Of a DNA stretch of 64,000 nt, positions 18,671 through 28,551 are shown one piece after another; position 1 is the stretch's first letter, and the number at the start of each line of letters is the position of its first letter. Below the pieces are notes generated by a model that searched no databases, was not told where the DNA came from, and worked only from the letters and a program-made list of their open reading frames with translations. The position numbers were made by a program, and so were the translations under genes. Source of the DNA: Terrimesophilobacter sp964651535 (GTDB taxonomy: Bacteria > Actinomycetota > Actinomycetes > Actinomycetales > Microbacteriaceae); contig CAZYYE010000001.1 of NCBI GenBank assembly GCA_964651535.1, positions 434,001-498,000 of the forward strand. Direction: 5' to 3'.

Positions 18671-19639
18671 TCAAGAATAGCCGAAATCGTCGGCCGTCAG
18701 TGTCACGACGACCGCTTCGGGCGGGCACGCGAATCGCACCGGCGCGAAAATGGACGTTCCGATCCCCGCGGAAACTTGAAGATGCGCCGCGTTGAATGCG
18801 TGGTGCCACAAGTGCAGTCCGCTTGCGTACTCATTCGGGAGATCGCAATTCGTGACGAGGGCGCCGATGCCAGGGATCTGCACTTGACCGCCATGAGTGT
18901 GGCCGGCGAAGATCACGTCGGCCCCGTGGTTCACGAACGAATTGAGCACTCGTTGGTACGGAGCGTGGGTCAGCCCGATTGTGATCGGTTCCGGGCCGCT
19001 TCGGTCATCCTGCCAGCCCACATTCTCCCGCATGTCGTCAAGAGCGCCGGGCAGAAGGTCGAGTCGGTCCCATTTCCGGTGAGCGTCGTTCACGCCGACG
19101 AACTCAAGCCGGGAACCGTTGATCGTCATGGCGCGCGCGGTGTTGTTGAGGTTGAGCCAGCCGAGGGAGTCGAAAAACTCCTCCATTCGCCCCGTGTCGA
19201 GGTGGACAGCTTCGGTCTGCTCGGCCCCGTCGCGGAAGAAGTATCCGAACGGGTTCTTCGGCGTCGGCGCAAAGTAGTCGTTTGAACCGTGAACGTAAAC
19301 TCCGGGGGTTCCGCGGAACGGCTCGAACGCGCGCTCCAGCCCATCGAGTCCGCGGACGTGGCCGAGATTGTCGCCCGTGACGACGATCAGGTCCGGTTCG
19401 TAATCGGTGAGCGAACTCACCCAGTCCTGTTTCGCGGTCTGCCACGGCGCCATGTGCACGTCGGAAATGTGCAGAACCGTGATCGGTCTCGCCGCAGGGT
19501 CGAGGACCGGGAGGGACTCGCGCCGTACCGTGTACCGATTGCGCTCCACGAGCGCACCCCATGCGAAGGCGCCGAGGGTCGCCGCGCCAAGAGCAGCAAG
19601 TGCCGTTCCCGCTATTCGTGCGCCCCCCGAGGAACTCAC
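18671..19639 (-). CDS. Membrane-anchored metallophosphoesterase
   Basis: A 322-residue protein with an N-terminal hydrophobic segment (about residues 8-28, likely anchor) and a calcineurin-like phosphoesterase domain with all expected metal motifs: HISDVHM (about 56-62), VVTGDN, GSNDYF (in place of GNHD) and AGHTHGGQ near the C-terminus. Its start overlaps the stop of the ponA2-like gene (ATGA), the same pairing as Rv3682-Rv3683 in mycobacteria. That conserved coupling suggests a role in the cell envelope; the substrate is unknown. Confidence 0.88.
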   Translation of the reverse strand: MSSSGGARIAGTALAALGAATLGAFAWGALVERNRYTVRRESLPVLDPAARPITVLHISDVHMAPWQTAKQDWVSSLTDYEPDLIVVTGDNLGHVRGLDGLERAFEPFRGTPGVYVHGSNDYFAPTPKNPFGYFFRDGAEQTEAVHLDTGRMEEFFDSLGWLNLNNTARAMTINGSRLEFVGVNDAHRKWDRLDLLPGALDDMRENVGWQDDRSGPEPITIGLTHAPYQRVLNSFVNHGADVIFAGHTHGGQVQIPGIGALVTNCDLPNEYASGLHLWHHAFNAAHLQVSAGIGTSIFAPVRFACPPEAVVVTLTADDFGYS

Positions 19640-22185
19640 GGGCTGCAGCCAAGCGGAGCGGCGCCGTCGCTGTCACTGCCGACGACTAGTGTGACTGGGC
19701 CATCCTTAGACGCCCCGGCGCCCGCGCCAGGATTTGAGCCAGTGACCTTGCAGTACTTCGTGATGTCGGAGACTTCGACCCACTGGAAGCTAATACCGCT
19801 TGCACTGAATCCCAGACCAACAAGCTGGCTCTTGGCGTTCCCTGGTGACTTGCCGACGAGATCATTCGGCATTTGGATATAGAGCGATCCGTCACTTGTG
19901 CTGATTGTGATCGGGTAGCCCTTCGAAACTCGAGTTCCTGTAGGAGGGCTTGTCCCCGCGACGGTGCCGATTGTGGCGGAGGATGCGACAGGATCACCGA
20001 TCGTCACTGTGAAACCGAGGCTCTCCAGAAGTGTCGTCGCTTCGCCCACATCCATTCCGAAGACCGAAGGAATCTCAATTGCGCTTCCGCCAAGTAGGTC
20101 CGCTGGTGGTTCCGGGAATGCCGATCCGCCATAGTATCCGGTCAGTGCTCCGACGATCGGTTGGAAAATCCTGTGCCGAGCAAGCGCCGCATTGCCTCCT
20201 GGGAGCGATGTTCGGCGGAGTTCCTGATGGCCGATGATGTTTCCGACCCAGACCGCGAGGGTGACAGTCGTGCTCGACCCGAGCATCCACGTGTGGTACG
20301 AATCGTCGGTGGTTCCGGTCTTGCCGATGAGCGGAATCCCGTTCCGCGGGTTGGATGCCGAACCCGTACCGCCGTTCATGACGGCCTGCATGGCTTTGGC
20401 GACACCCGCCGCGATCTCGGGAGTAATCGCCTGGTGGCAATTGGGCTTCTGGCCGCCCAGGTCCGTGCCGTTCGAATCCACGATCTTGTCGACGGCGATG
20501 GCGTCACAGTAAACACCGCCACCGGAAACCGTGGCGACGGAAAGCGCCATCGTGAGTGGTGCGATCTCGTTCGTTCCGAGAATTGACGTTGGCAGAGTGC
20601 TCAGCTCCGCTCCGTCCGCGCGGTGAACGCCCATCGACTTTGCGACATCGCGGATCTCGCAGAGATCGAGCTGCTGGGCCATGGACATGAACGCCGCGTT
20701 GATTGAGCTGCGCGTGGAAGTTAGGACACTCACCGGGCCGGCATTACCGCCGGAGTCGTTGCGCGGCTTGTACTTGCCCACCCACGCTCCGCCATCGCAC
20801 TTCGCCGGGAACGTCTTGAATTCTCGCTGGTCACCGTCGACGATATCGCCCAGCCCGTGACCGGTCATGAGCCAGTCCGCAAGAGTGTAGATCTTGTAAG
20901 TGGACCCTGTGGGGAAGCCGACGGAACCACCGTAATCGCGATCGGTCGCGAAATTGACGGCCGTTGTAGTAAGTGGGTCGCCGTTACCTGTGTCATCGAA
21001 ATTCTTGTTCTGCGCCATGACGAGAATGCGGCCGGTGCCCACTTGGGTAGATGCCGCGACTGATCCGAGTTGGAATCGCGATTCGCCAGCTGGCGAGTAC
21101 TGCTCGAGAATACCCTTGGCGTGATCCTGCTGGTTCAGGTCGATCGTCGTGTAGACGTTGTATCCGCCGCGATCCCAGTTCGCTTGCCGTTCATCGGGAG
21201 TCGCCCCGAGCATCTCGAAGTCCTTCACGGATTTCAGAATGTAGTCGCAGAAGATCTTCGCGGTGACTGCGTAAGTGCAGCCGCTCGTGGGGTCGGTGTA
21301 GTCGACGTAGTCTTCGATCTTCGAGTTGACCGCTTCCGTGTACTCGGCCTGCGTGACCATGTTGAGGTCGAGCATGGCCTTCAGGATGATGTCGCGACGG
21401 TTCTTGTTCGCCGCATACTTCGCCGGGTCATCGAGGTTGCGGTCGTTCGGCAGCTGCACGATGGCGATGAGGCTCGCGGCCTGGGCCAGGGTGACCTTGT
21501 CTGCCGTCGTGTTGAAGTACTGCTTCGCGGCGGCCTGGATTCCGTAGGTGTTTCCACCGAAACCGGTGATGTTGAGGTAGGCCAGCATGATCTGGTTCTT
21601 CGTGTAGTTCTTTTCGAGGCCGATGGCGAGTTTGGCCTCCTTGAGCTTGCGCTCGAGGCTTTGCGCCTGCGCCTCTGCCAGAGCTTTCAGTCGCTCTTCC
21701 TTCGTGGGAAGCAGCAGCGCTTCCTGGATGTTCACGTTCTTGACGAGCTGCATGGCCAGCGTGGACGCACCACTGCCGATCTCGTTGCTCGAAATGTTTC
21801 CCAGCGCAGCGCGAATGATCGATTGCATATCGACGCCGCCGTGTTCATAGAACCGGCGGTCCTCGCCAGCGACGAGCGCGTCCTTGATCAGTGGGGATAC
21901 CTGCTCCCAGGACGCCTCCTCGCGGTTCTGCTTGAATACCTCGGCGAAGGGCACGTAGGTGCCGCTGCGCGTTCCCCAGAGGACGTTCTTCTGCGACAGC
22001 TCGCCGATCTCCATGTAGTCGGGCAGCGCCTCGAATACTCCGATCGAGGCATTCGCGGTCATGCTCGTCACGGCCAGGGCCGGGGTGACCATTGCGGTCA
22101 CCAGAACACCGGCGAGAGCACTCAGGCTGAGGAGGCCGCCGATCGCGGAGAGCACGCCGAGAGGCTTGGTATTTTGGCTGGGCAT
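19636..22185 (-). CDS. ponA2: Bifunctional class A penicillin-binding protein with PASTA domains
   Basis: An 849-residue protein: short cytoplasmic N-terminus and a transmembrane segment (about 10-38), a GT51 glycosyltransferase domain with EDRRFYEHGGVD, a transpeptidase domain with the SxxK motif in FPTGSTYKIYT, SxN in RSSINAAF and KTGTTD, then two C-terminal PASTA units (starting IPSVFGMDVGEATTLLESLG and PNDLVGKSPGNAKSQL) that bind muropeptides or beta-lactams. It polymerises and cross-links peptidoglycan. I chose the ATG at 22185, directly before the membrane segment; the open frame extends further upstream but without envelope-like sequence. Neighbourhood matches mycobacterial ponA2. Confidence 0.92.
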   Translation of the reverse strand: MPSQNTKPLGVLSAIGGLLSLSALAGVLVTAMVTPALAVTSMTANASIGVFEALPDYMEIGELSQKNVLWGTRSGTYVPFAEVFKQNREEASWEQVSPLIKDALVAGEDRRFYEHGGVDMQSIIRAALGNISSNEIGSGASTLAMQLVKNVNIQEALLLPTKEERLKALAEAQAQSLERKLKEAKLAIGLEKNYTKNQIMLAYLNITGFGGNTYGIQAAAKQYFNTTADKVTLAQAASLIAIVQLPNDRNLDDPAKYAANKNRRDIILKAMLDLNMVTQAEYTEAVNSKIEDYVDYTDPTSGCTYAVTAKIFCDYILKSVKDFEMLGATPDERQANWDRGGYNVYTTIDLNQQDHAKGILEQYSPAGESRFQLGSVAASTQVGTGRILVMAQNKNFDDTGNGDPLTTTAVNFATDRDYGGSVGFPTGSTYKIYTLADWLMTGHGLGDIVDGDQREFKTFPAKCDGGAWVGKYKPRNDSGGNAGPVSVLTSTRSSINAAFMSMAQQLDLCEIRDVAKSMGVHRADGAELSTLPTSILGTNEIAPLTMALSVATVSGGGVYCDAIAVDKIVDSNGTDLGGQKPNCHQAITPEIAAGVAKAMQAVMNGGTGSASNPRNGIPLIGKTGTTDDSYHTWMLGSSTTVTLAVWVGNIIGHQELRRTSLPGGNAALARHRIFQPIVGALTGYYGGSAFPEPPADLLGGSAIEIPSVFGMDVGEATTLLESLGFTVTIGDPVASSATIGTVAGTSPPTGTRVSKGYPITISTSDGSLYIQMPNDLVGKSPGNAKSQLVGLGFSASGISFQWVEVSDITKYCKVTGSNPGAGAGASKDGPVTLVVGSDSDGAAPLGCSP

Positions 22186-22236
22186 AGGATACAGAGTAAC
22201 GGGTGTACGGCCCGGGAAACCTGAATGGATGCCGTG

Positions 22237-22413
22237 ATGCCGCGCTGGGAATACCTGACAACACCGCTCATCGTGCACAACACCGCCGCGATCCTCAACA
22301 ATTGGGGTGAGCAGGGGTGGGAGCTTGTGCAGGTTGTGCAGGGGCCGGAGGGCGGCCTCGTCGCCTACCTCAAGCGCGAGTTGCCGCGGCAGGAAACGGA
22401 TGGGAAAGCCTGA
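22237..22413 (+). CDS. DUF4177 family small protein
   Basis: A 58-residue protein (62 if the upstream in-frame ATG at 22225 is used) with the compact DUF4177 pattern: WEYLTTPLI, NNWGEQGWELVQVV and a final YLKRE. The family is widespread in actinobacteria beside the RidA-like gene; its function is unknown. It is divergent from the ponA2-like gene and shares one base with the next gene (TGATG). Confidence 0.78.
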   Translation: MPRWEYLTTPLIVHNTAAILNNWGEQGWELVQVVQGPEGGLVAYLKRELPRQETDGKA

Positions 22414-22874
22414 TGTCTGCACTGGATGATCGCCTCGCCGAGCTTGGGCTCGTTGTCCCCGAGGGTTCCAAGCCTGTTGCCGCCTACATCCCGGCGGTGG
22501 TGAGCGGGAATCTCGTGTACACCTCTGGCCAGTTGCCGATGGTGGACGGCGCGATGTCGAAGACGGGCAAGGTTGGTGCCGAAGTCACACCGGACGAAGC
22601 GAAGGCACTTGCGCGAATTTCCGTGCTGAACGGCCTCGCGGCGGCACGGTCGGCGATCGGCTCTCTCGACCGCATCACTCGTGTCGTGAAGGTCGTGGGT
22701 TTCGTCGCGTCGGATCCCTCTTTCACTGGGCAGCCCGGCGTGATCAATGGCGCCTCTGAACTCCTGGGCGAAATCTTCGGCGAGTCCGGCCAGCACGCGC
22801 GCAGCGCGGTCGGCGTTGCAGCACTCCCACTCGACGCTCCGGTCGAGATCGAGTTCACCTTCGAATTCGCCTAA
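22413..22874 (+). CDS. RidA/YjgF family protein
   Basis: A 153-residue RidA-family protein with SGQLPM, the middle segment LNGLAAARSAIGSLDRI and a C-terminal ARSAVGVAALPLDAPVEIEF, in which the Arg of the family (hydrolysis of reactive enamine/imine intermediates) is present. The length fits the Rv3678c-like actinobacterial branch rather than the 130-residue core RidA. Co-transcribed with the DUF4177 gene. Confidence 0.85.
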   Translation: MSALDDRLAELGLVVPEGSKPVAAYIPAVVSGNLVYTSGQLPMVDGAMSKTGKVGAEVTPDEAKALARISVLNGLAAARSAIGSLDRITRVVKVVGFVASDPSFTGQPGVINGASELLGEIFGESGQHARSAVGVAALPLDAPVEIEFTFEFA

Positions 22875-22936
22875 ACCCAGCCCGGCACCACCACGCAAAC
22901 CTGACGTAGCTGAGTTCGCGGAGAGCGGTTGCCGAG

Positions 22937-24919
22937 TTACTTCAGCTTGTCCGTGATGACCTGCATCACTTGCGTATCCGCAAGCGTCGTGGTGTCGCCG
23001 ACTTCCCGACCTTCGGCGACATCGCGCAGCAGGCGGCGCATGATCTTGCCCGATCGGGTTTTCGGCAGCTCCGTGACGATGTAAATCTTCTTCGGCCGCG
23101 CAATCGCGCCGATCTGTTCGGCGACGTGCGCTTTGAGGATGGCTTCGGCCTCCTCGGCGGTCTGCGCCTCGGCCTGCTTGGCCCGGAGAATCACGAACGC
23201 GACGACGGCCTGCCCCGTCGTGTCATCCGTCGCACCGACGACGGCCGCTTCGGCGACGATCGGGTGCGAGACGAGAGCGGATTCGATTTCCATCGTGGAG
23301 AGACGGTGGCCCGAGACGTTCATGACGTCGTCGACGCGGCCGAGAACCCACAGTTCCCCGTCGGCGTCGAGTCGCGCGCCGTCGCCGGCGAGGTACATGC
23401 GCCGGTTGGGGGAGCCCTCGAAGTCGAACTTCTCCCAGTACGTTTCGATGAAGCGTTCAGGGTCGCCCCAGATGCCGCGCAGCATGGACGGCCATGGTTC
23501 GGTCGCGACGAGGAGGCCGCCATTGCCGTTGCCGACCTGGCTACCCGTCTCGTCGAGGACGTCGACGGAGATTCCCGGGATCGGCACTTGCGTCGAGCCC
23601 GGTTTCGTCGATGTGATCCCTGGGATCGCGGACACCATGATCGCGCCGGTCTCGGTCTGCCACCACGTGTCGACGATGGGGGTTCTGCCGCCACCGATGA
23701 TGTCGCGGTACCAGATCCACGCTTCGGGGTTGATCGGTTCGCCGACCGATCCGAGCACCCGGAGCGAGGTGAGGTCGAACTTCTGCGGGTACTCCCTGCC
23801 CGTCTTCATGAACGCGCGGATCGCTGTCGGCGCGGTGTACAGAATCGTGACGCCGTACTTTTCGATGAGTTCCCACCAGCGCCCTGGGTGGGGAGTGTCC
23901 GGCGTGCCCTCATACATGAGCTGCGTCGCGCCGTTCGCGAGTGGCCCGTACACGACGTAACTGTGCCCGGTCACCCAGCCGACATCCGCCGTGCACCAGT
24001 ACACGTCCGTCTCGGGATGCAGGTCGAACACGTATTTGTGGGTGAACGCGCACTGGGTGAGGTAGCCGCCCGACGTGTGCAGGATGCCTTTGGGCTTTCC
24101 TGTCGTTCCCGAGGTGTAGAGGATGTAGAGCGGGTTCTCGGCCTCGAACGGTTTCGCATCGTGCTCGGCGGATGCGCCGGCGACGACGTCGTGCCACCAC
24201 ACGTCCCGTCCCTCGACCCAGTCGACGTCGTTCTTGCCGCGCTTGACCACAAGCACGTGCTCGACGGTCGTTGCGGCGTGACCCGTGTCGTCGGCGACGG
24301 CGGCGTCGACGGCGTTCTTGAGCGGAAACACTTTGCCTTTCCGCCATCCGCCGTCGGCCGTGATCACGAGTTTGGCCTGCGCATCGTCGATGCGGGACCG
24401 CAGGGACTCGGCGCTGAATCCACCGAACACGACGGAATGCACGGCGCCGATGCGCGCGCAGGCGAGCATGGCGACCGCGGCCTCGGGGACCATCGGCAGA
24501 TAAATGGCGACCCGATCGCCGTGCCGGATGCCGAGGGCTTCGAGCGCGTTCGCCGCTTTCTTGACTTCTTCGGTGAGCTGCGCGTAGGTGATCGTGCGGG
24601 TGTCGCCTGGTTCGCCTTCCCAGTGGATCGCGACGCGATCGCCGTTGCCCGCGATGACGTGTCGGTCAAGGCAGTTGTAGGCGACGTTGAGCGCTCCGTC
24701 AGCGAACCAGCGTGCGAACGGAGGGTTGTTCCAGTCGAGGGTCTGCGTGAATGGCGTGTGCCAGTGGAGGAGCTCCCGAGCCTGTGCCGCCCAGAATCCG
24801 AGTCGATCCGCGGCCGCTTGCTCGTAAAGTTCGGGACCCGCGATCGAGTTCGCGGTGAAGTCGGCCGACGGCGGGAATCGCCGGTCTTCCTGCAGCAGGC
24901 TGTCGATCTTCTCGCTCAT
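22937..24919 (-). CDS. acs: Acetyl-CoA synthetase (AMP-forming)
   Basis: A 660-residue enzyme of standard length. ANL-superfamily motifs are clear: YTSGTTGKPKG (P-loop, about residue 265), the DTWWQTETG core, and the C-terminal acetylation motif PKTRSGKIMRR, whose Lys is the usual regulatory acetylation site. It activates acetate to acetyl-CoA through acetyl-AMP. The gene is monocistronic, with a 268-bp divergent region before ltrA in which I see no confident operator. Confidence 0.96.
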   Translation of the reverse strand: MSEKIDSLLQEDRRFPPSADFTANSIAGPELYEQAAADRLGFWAAQARELLHWHTPFTQTLDWNNPPFARWFADGALNVAYNCLDRHVIAGNGDRVAIHWEGEPGDTRTITYAQLTEEVKKAANALEALGIRHGDRVAIYLPMVPEAAVAMLACARIGAVHSVVFGGFSAESLRSRIDDAQAKLVITADGGWRKGKVFPLKNAVDAAVADDTGHAATTVEHVLVVKRGKNDVDWVEGRDVWWHDVVAGASAEHDAKPFEAENPLYILYTSGTTGKPKGILHTSGGYLTQCAFTHKYVFDLHPETDVYWCTADVGWVTGHSYVVYGPLANGATQLMYEGTPDTPHPGRWWELIEKYGVTILYTAPTAIRAFMKTGREYPQKFDLTSLRVLGSVGEPINPEAWIWYRDIIGGGRTPIVDTWWQTETGAIMVSAIPGITSTKPGSTQVPIPGISVDVLDETGSQVGNGNGGLLVATEPWPSMLRGIWGDPERFIETYWEKFDFEGSPNRRMYLAGDGARLDADGELWVLGRVDDVMNVSGHRLSTMEIESALVSHPIVAEAAVVGATDDTTGQAVVAFVILRAKQAEAQTAEEAEAILKAHVAEQIGAIARPKKIYIVTELPKTRSGKIMRRLLRDVAEGREVGDTTTLADTQVMQVITDKLK

Positions 24920-25187
24920 GGTTCTCCCGGTTGCTTCTTCGCAGTACGCCGCCCGCGCGGCCGTACAGAATCCGACATTACCCCGTTCAGAAAGTCACCA
25001 CCCAAATGATGGTGCGCTGGGCTAGACTGATTTCTGCCAGATGAGAGTTTGGCCTGCAGCGAGCGCAATGATTCCCCCCAATCAGTTCGTTGCCGCGGCG
25101 GCGCCCGTTCCCCCCAACAGGCGCCGCCCCTCTCGTTAACGAGCAAGTTTCATTGCCACCGGGCGGCATCGAGCGCACAATGGGCGG

Positions 25188-26369
25188 ATGATTCCCGACA
25201 ACCGTCCGATGTCGCCGGCCCCCCAATCCTCTCGTCGAACCGCCGACTGGTACGAACTGTTCTTCGACTTGGTCTTCGTTGCCGTGGTCGCGGTGTCCGT
25301 AAGCCTCATCGAGGTGGATCCCAGCATCGGCACCGTCGTCGTGTTCGCGCTGTTGTTGTTCCCGCTCTGGTGGGCGTGGGTGAACCTCATGGCCACGAAC
25401 AACCTGTTCGGGAGCCGGTTCTCGATCATGGGGGTGATCGTGGTTGCTGCAATGCCCGGACCGGCTGCCATGGCCGTCGCAATTGCCGGGGGGATCGAGC
25501 ACGTCGCCTGGCTGTATGCGGCGGGCGCGGCGTGGATTCGGATTCTCTTGCTCGTGATGTGGCTTGTTCCGCGGAAGAAAGCGGCGAGTTCGATTTCACC
25601 GTGGCGCACGGTCGCCTACAACCTCGTGACAGCGGCGATCTGGCTCGTCTCGATCCTCGTCCCTGCGCCATACAACTATGTGTTGTGGGCGGTTGCGGTA
25701 GTGGGGGAGATGGCGCTGCTGGCGCTTCGGTCGCGATTCTCATCCGAGATTTACGACCGCGCCTCGATCTCGCACTCGCTCGAACGGATCGGGCTGTTCA
25801 TTGTGATCGTGATCGGCGAGGCGGTGTATCTGTCGGTGACCGGGCTCTCGTCGCATCCGACCGTCGAGGGTGGTGCTGCCGCGCTCTTCGGCTTCGTCGT
25901 GTGCGCGATGCTCGCACGGGCGTTCTTCCGGTGGGGAATCCCGACAGCGGAGGTCGGGCTCGAGCAGGCTCAGAGGGCGAAGTCGTACGGCGCCCTGCGC
26001 GATGTCGTCATGTACCTGCCATTCCTGCTGATCATCGGCCTCACTTTCGTGGCTGCGTCCATCGGAATATCGGTGGAACATGCCGCCCGGCCGCTGCCGC
26101 TTGCGGTCCGAGTGCTCCTCGCCGCGGGAGTGGCCATCCTCTACCTGACCAACGCCGCGATCGGCCTGCGCCTCGGGCGTTCGCGTTCGCGCATCGCCAT
26201 CCTCCTCATCCCGGGCATTGTGCTGCCGGCCGCCGCGAGTCTCGCGGCGGGTGCCATCGCGGCGTGGGCGACCATGCTGCTCGTCGCCGCATCCCTCATC
26301 GCGTTGGAGTTCGTGAGCCAGTGGCTGGGGCGAACCGCCGCGACTTCTCCCCCACAGGGGGCGGAATAG
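25188..26369 (+). CDS. Low temperature requirement protein A (LtrA) family membrane protein
   Basis: A 393-residue polytopic membrane protein with 10-12 hydrophobic segments and the family signature near the N-terminus (TADWYELFFDLVFVAVV) followed by PLWWAWVN. LtrA was named from a Listeria cold-growth mutant; biochemical function is unknown. ATG at 25188. No neighbours share its direction closely except the tad locus, 65 bp downstream. Confidence 0.85.
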   Translation: MIPDNRPMSPAPQSSRRTADWYELFFDLVFVAVVAVSVSLIEVDPSIGTVVVFALLLFPLWWAWVNLMATNNLFGSRFSIMGVIVVAAMPGPAAMAVAIAGGIEHVAWLYAAGAAWIRILLLVMWLVPRKKAASSISPWRTVAYNLVTAAIWLVSILVPAPYNYVLWAVAVVGEMALLALRSRFSSEIYDRASISHSLERIGLFIVIVIGEAVYLSVTGLSSHPTVEGGAAALFGFVVCAMLARAFFRWGIPTAEVGLEQAQRAKSYGALRDVVMYLPFLLIIGLTFVAASIGISVEHAARPLPLAVRVLLAAGVAILYLTNAAIGLRLGRSRSRIAILLIPGIVLPAAASLAAGAIAAWATMLLVAASLIALEFVSQWLGRTAATSPPQGAE

Positions 26370-26434
26370 CCAGCTCGAGCGACCGGGTGTTTCTGCCGAC
26401 ACCGCGCTGCCCGTGAACGCCTTACGGTTGCCGC

Positions 26435-27502
26435 ATGCCGTGGGAAGCGCTCGAGCGATTCGTTCCGGTACCTCCGGCTGCCGTGCACCGAGTTCGCGAC
26501 ACCGATCCGGAAGACGCGACAGCTCCATGGCCGAGCTCGCCGCTTCGCGCCGGCCGCGCTCTGCCGGAGTTCGGGCCCCTCGCGCGGTTTCTCGAGGATG
26601 CAAGAGTCACCGACGTGTTCGTGAACGGTTCGGGCGAAATCTGGATTGACCGGGGCGACGGCCTTGAGTGCTCGGCCACCCTGCGCCTTGACGACCCGGC
26701 GGTGCGCGCTCTCGCGATTCGCCTCATTGCGCTCGGTGGGCGCCACATCGACGAGTCGAGCCCGTGCATCGACGTCCGGTTGCATGACGGCATTCGCGTA
26801 CACGCCGTCCTCCCGCCTATCTCGCCGCACGGGACACTCTTGTCGATCCGGTTGCCTCGCGTGCGGAGGCTCACAGTCGAGGACCTGGCGGCTCGCGGGT
26901 TTTTCGACATTGTGCCTGCCGATCGGATCCTTGCGCTCGTGGCTTCACGCGCGAATCTTCTCGTGACGGGTGCTGGCGGCACGGGAAAGACGACGCTGCT
27001 CTCCGCCCTCCTCGCCGCGGCACCCGACGGCGATCGCATCATCGCGATCGAAGATGTCGCCGAGCTCCAGGTGGACCATCCGCATTTCGTGTCTCTTGAG
27101 GCTCGGCAGCCAAATCTCGAGGGTGCAGGGGAAGTGGGACTCGCAAGGCTCGTGCGCGAAGCGCTGCGCATGCGACCTGACCGACTCGTGCTGGGGGAGT
27201 GTCGGGGCGGAGAAGTACGCGAGTTGCTCGCAGCGTTGAACACGGGCCACGATGGCGGGGCGGGAACGCTTCACGCGAACTCGCTCGAGGATGTGCCGGC
27301 GCGGCTCGAAGCGCTCGGCGCCCTCGCCGGGCTCGGCGTGACGGCCATCGCGAGGCAGGCAGTGAGCGCGATTGATGCCGTCCTCCACCTCGAGCGGTCC
27401 TCGGGCGCACGACGGCTCGCGCAGCTCGGCCGGCTTGTGCTCGACGAGAACGGTCGACTCGCAACGGAGACCCTCGCGCCCGCTTCCCACGACGATGACT
27501 AG
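26435..27502 (+). CDS. tadA: TadA/CpaF family pilus-assembly ATPase
   Basis: A 355-residue secretion ATPase: N-terminal domain with VTDVFVNGSGEIWIDRG, Walker A TGAGGTGKTTLLSALL (about residues 182-190), the Asp/Glu boxes IAIEDVAELQVD, and Walker B-region RPDRLVLGECRGGE with the His box TGHDGGAGTLHAN. It powers assembly of Flp/Tad pili and corresponds to mycobacterial Rv3659c. Its stop overlaps the start of the tadB/C-like gene. Confidence 0.9.
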   Translation: MPWEALERFVPVPPAAVHRVRDTDPEDATAPWPSSPLRAGRALPEFGPLARFLEDARVTDVFVNGSGEIWIDRGDGLECSATLRLDDPAVRALAIRLIALGGRHIDESSPCIDVRLHDGIRVHAVLPPISPHGTLLSIRLPRVRRLTVEDLAARGFFDIVPADRILALVASRANLLVTGAGGTGKTTLLSALLAAAPDGDRIIAIEDVAELQVDHPHFVSLEARQPNLEGAGEVGLARLVREALRMRPDRLVLGECRGGEVRELLAALNTGHDGGAGTLHANSLEDVPARLEALGALAGLGVTAIARQAVSAIDAVLHLERSSGARRLAQLGRLVLDENGRLATETLAPASHDDD

Positions 27503-28501
27503 GGCCGAGCCCGGCTGGGCGAGCCTCGACGAGGTGTCCGCCGTGGTCGAACGGCTCGCCGTGCTTCTCGCAGCCGGCATCGCGCCGACTGCGGCGTGGG
27601 GTTACCTCGCCGAACCTGAGGCGACGGGGCAGGGTTCCAGGGCGCAAAGTTCGGTCGCGAACATCGTGCTGGCCGTGTCCCGTGTCGGCCCGGGGTTCCC
27701 GATCGGGACGCGATCCTCGATGCCGTCGACGCCGCATCGCTCGCGCGGGTTTCGTCCGCGCGATCGAATCGGCCGGGCGCCTCCTGGCCGGCATCCGAGG
27801 ACCCGGCCTGGCGCGGATTGGCGGCCGCGTGGATTGTGGCCACGGAGTCCGGAGCGCCGCTCGCGCAGGCGCTCATCGACTTCGCCGTCTCATTGAGGGC
27901 GCTCGCGCAGGCGAGACGGGATGCCTCGGTCGCGCTCTCCGGCCCCATCGCGACGGCCAGGATCGTCCTCGCGATGCCGGCGGTCGGGATTCTCTTCGGC
28001 ATGGCCCTCGGATTCGACACGTTCGGCACGCTTGTCGCAACAACACCGGGGCTCGCATGCCTATTCGCGGGAGGGGCGCTTCTTTTCGCCGCCCGAGCCT
28101 GGAACAGGAGGCTCGTTGTGCGGTCCACCCCCTCAGACCTCACGCCAGGACTGTTCCTCGACCTTCTCGCGGTCGCGGTGTCGGGCGGCTCATCCATAGA
28201 CCGGGCACGCAGCGCCGTGTCGCGCGCTGCGGAACGTTGCGGACTCGGGAGTTCTGCGGTCCATCTCGCAGAACCGGTCCTCGGGCTCGCGCATCGCGCG
28301 GGCATCCCCGCTGGGGCCCTCCTGCGGAGTGAAGCCGATCGGGAGCGTCGCGACGCAAAGGGCAGCGCCGATCGGATGGCCGCGAGGCTCGCTGTCAGCC
28401 TCATGATGCCGCTCGGCCTGTGCGTGCTCCCCGCGTTTCTGCTGCTCGGGGTCGCACCGCTCATGATCTCCCTCCTCTCGTCAACAGTGATCGCGTTCTG
28501 A
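27495..28501 (+). pseudogene. TadB/TadC-like pilus platform protein, frameshifted
   Basis: The reading frame starts at ATG 27495, overlapping tadA, and encodes a T2SSF-like N-terminus (LDEVSAVVERLAVLLAAGIAPTAAW). Around 27690-27712 the coding frame changes: after VANIVLAVSRVGPG the sequence continues in another frame as DRDAILDAVDAA and on to the stop at 28501, including GGSSIDRARSAVSRAAERCG and the closing hydrophobic segments. The change equals loss of one base (or gain of two), next to CCCGGGG. Without the shift the product would be about 335 residues. This is either a true mutation or a sequencing error; programmed frameshifting seems unlikely. Confidence 0.75.
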
Positions 28502-28551
28502 GGTTTTGCCCTGTTGGCAGCTCCCATCGCAGTGCGGCAGGCGGTGGCGCT

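Noticed and set aside
25000..25187. Riboswitch upstream of ltrA or acs
   Set aside because: No recognisable conserved riboswitch core; only scattered short repeats.
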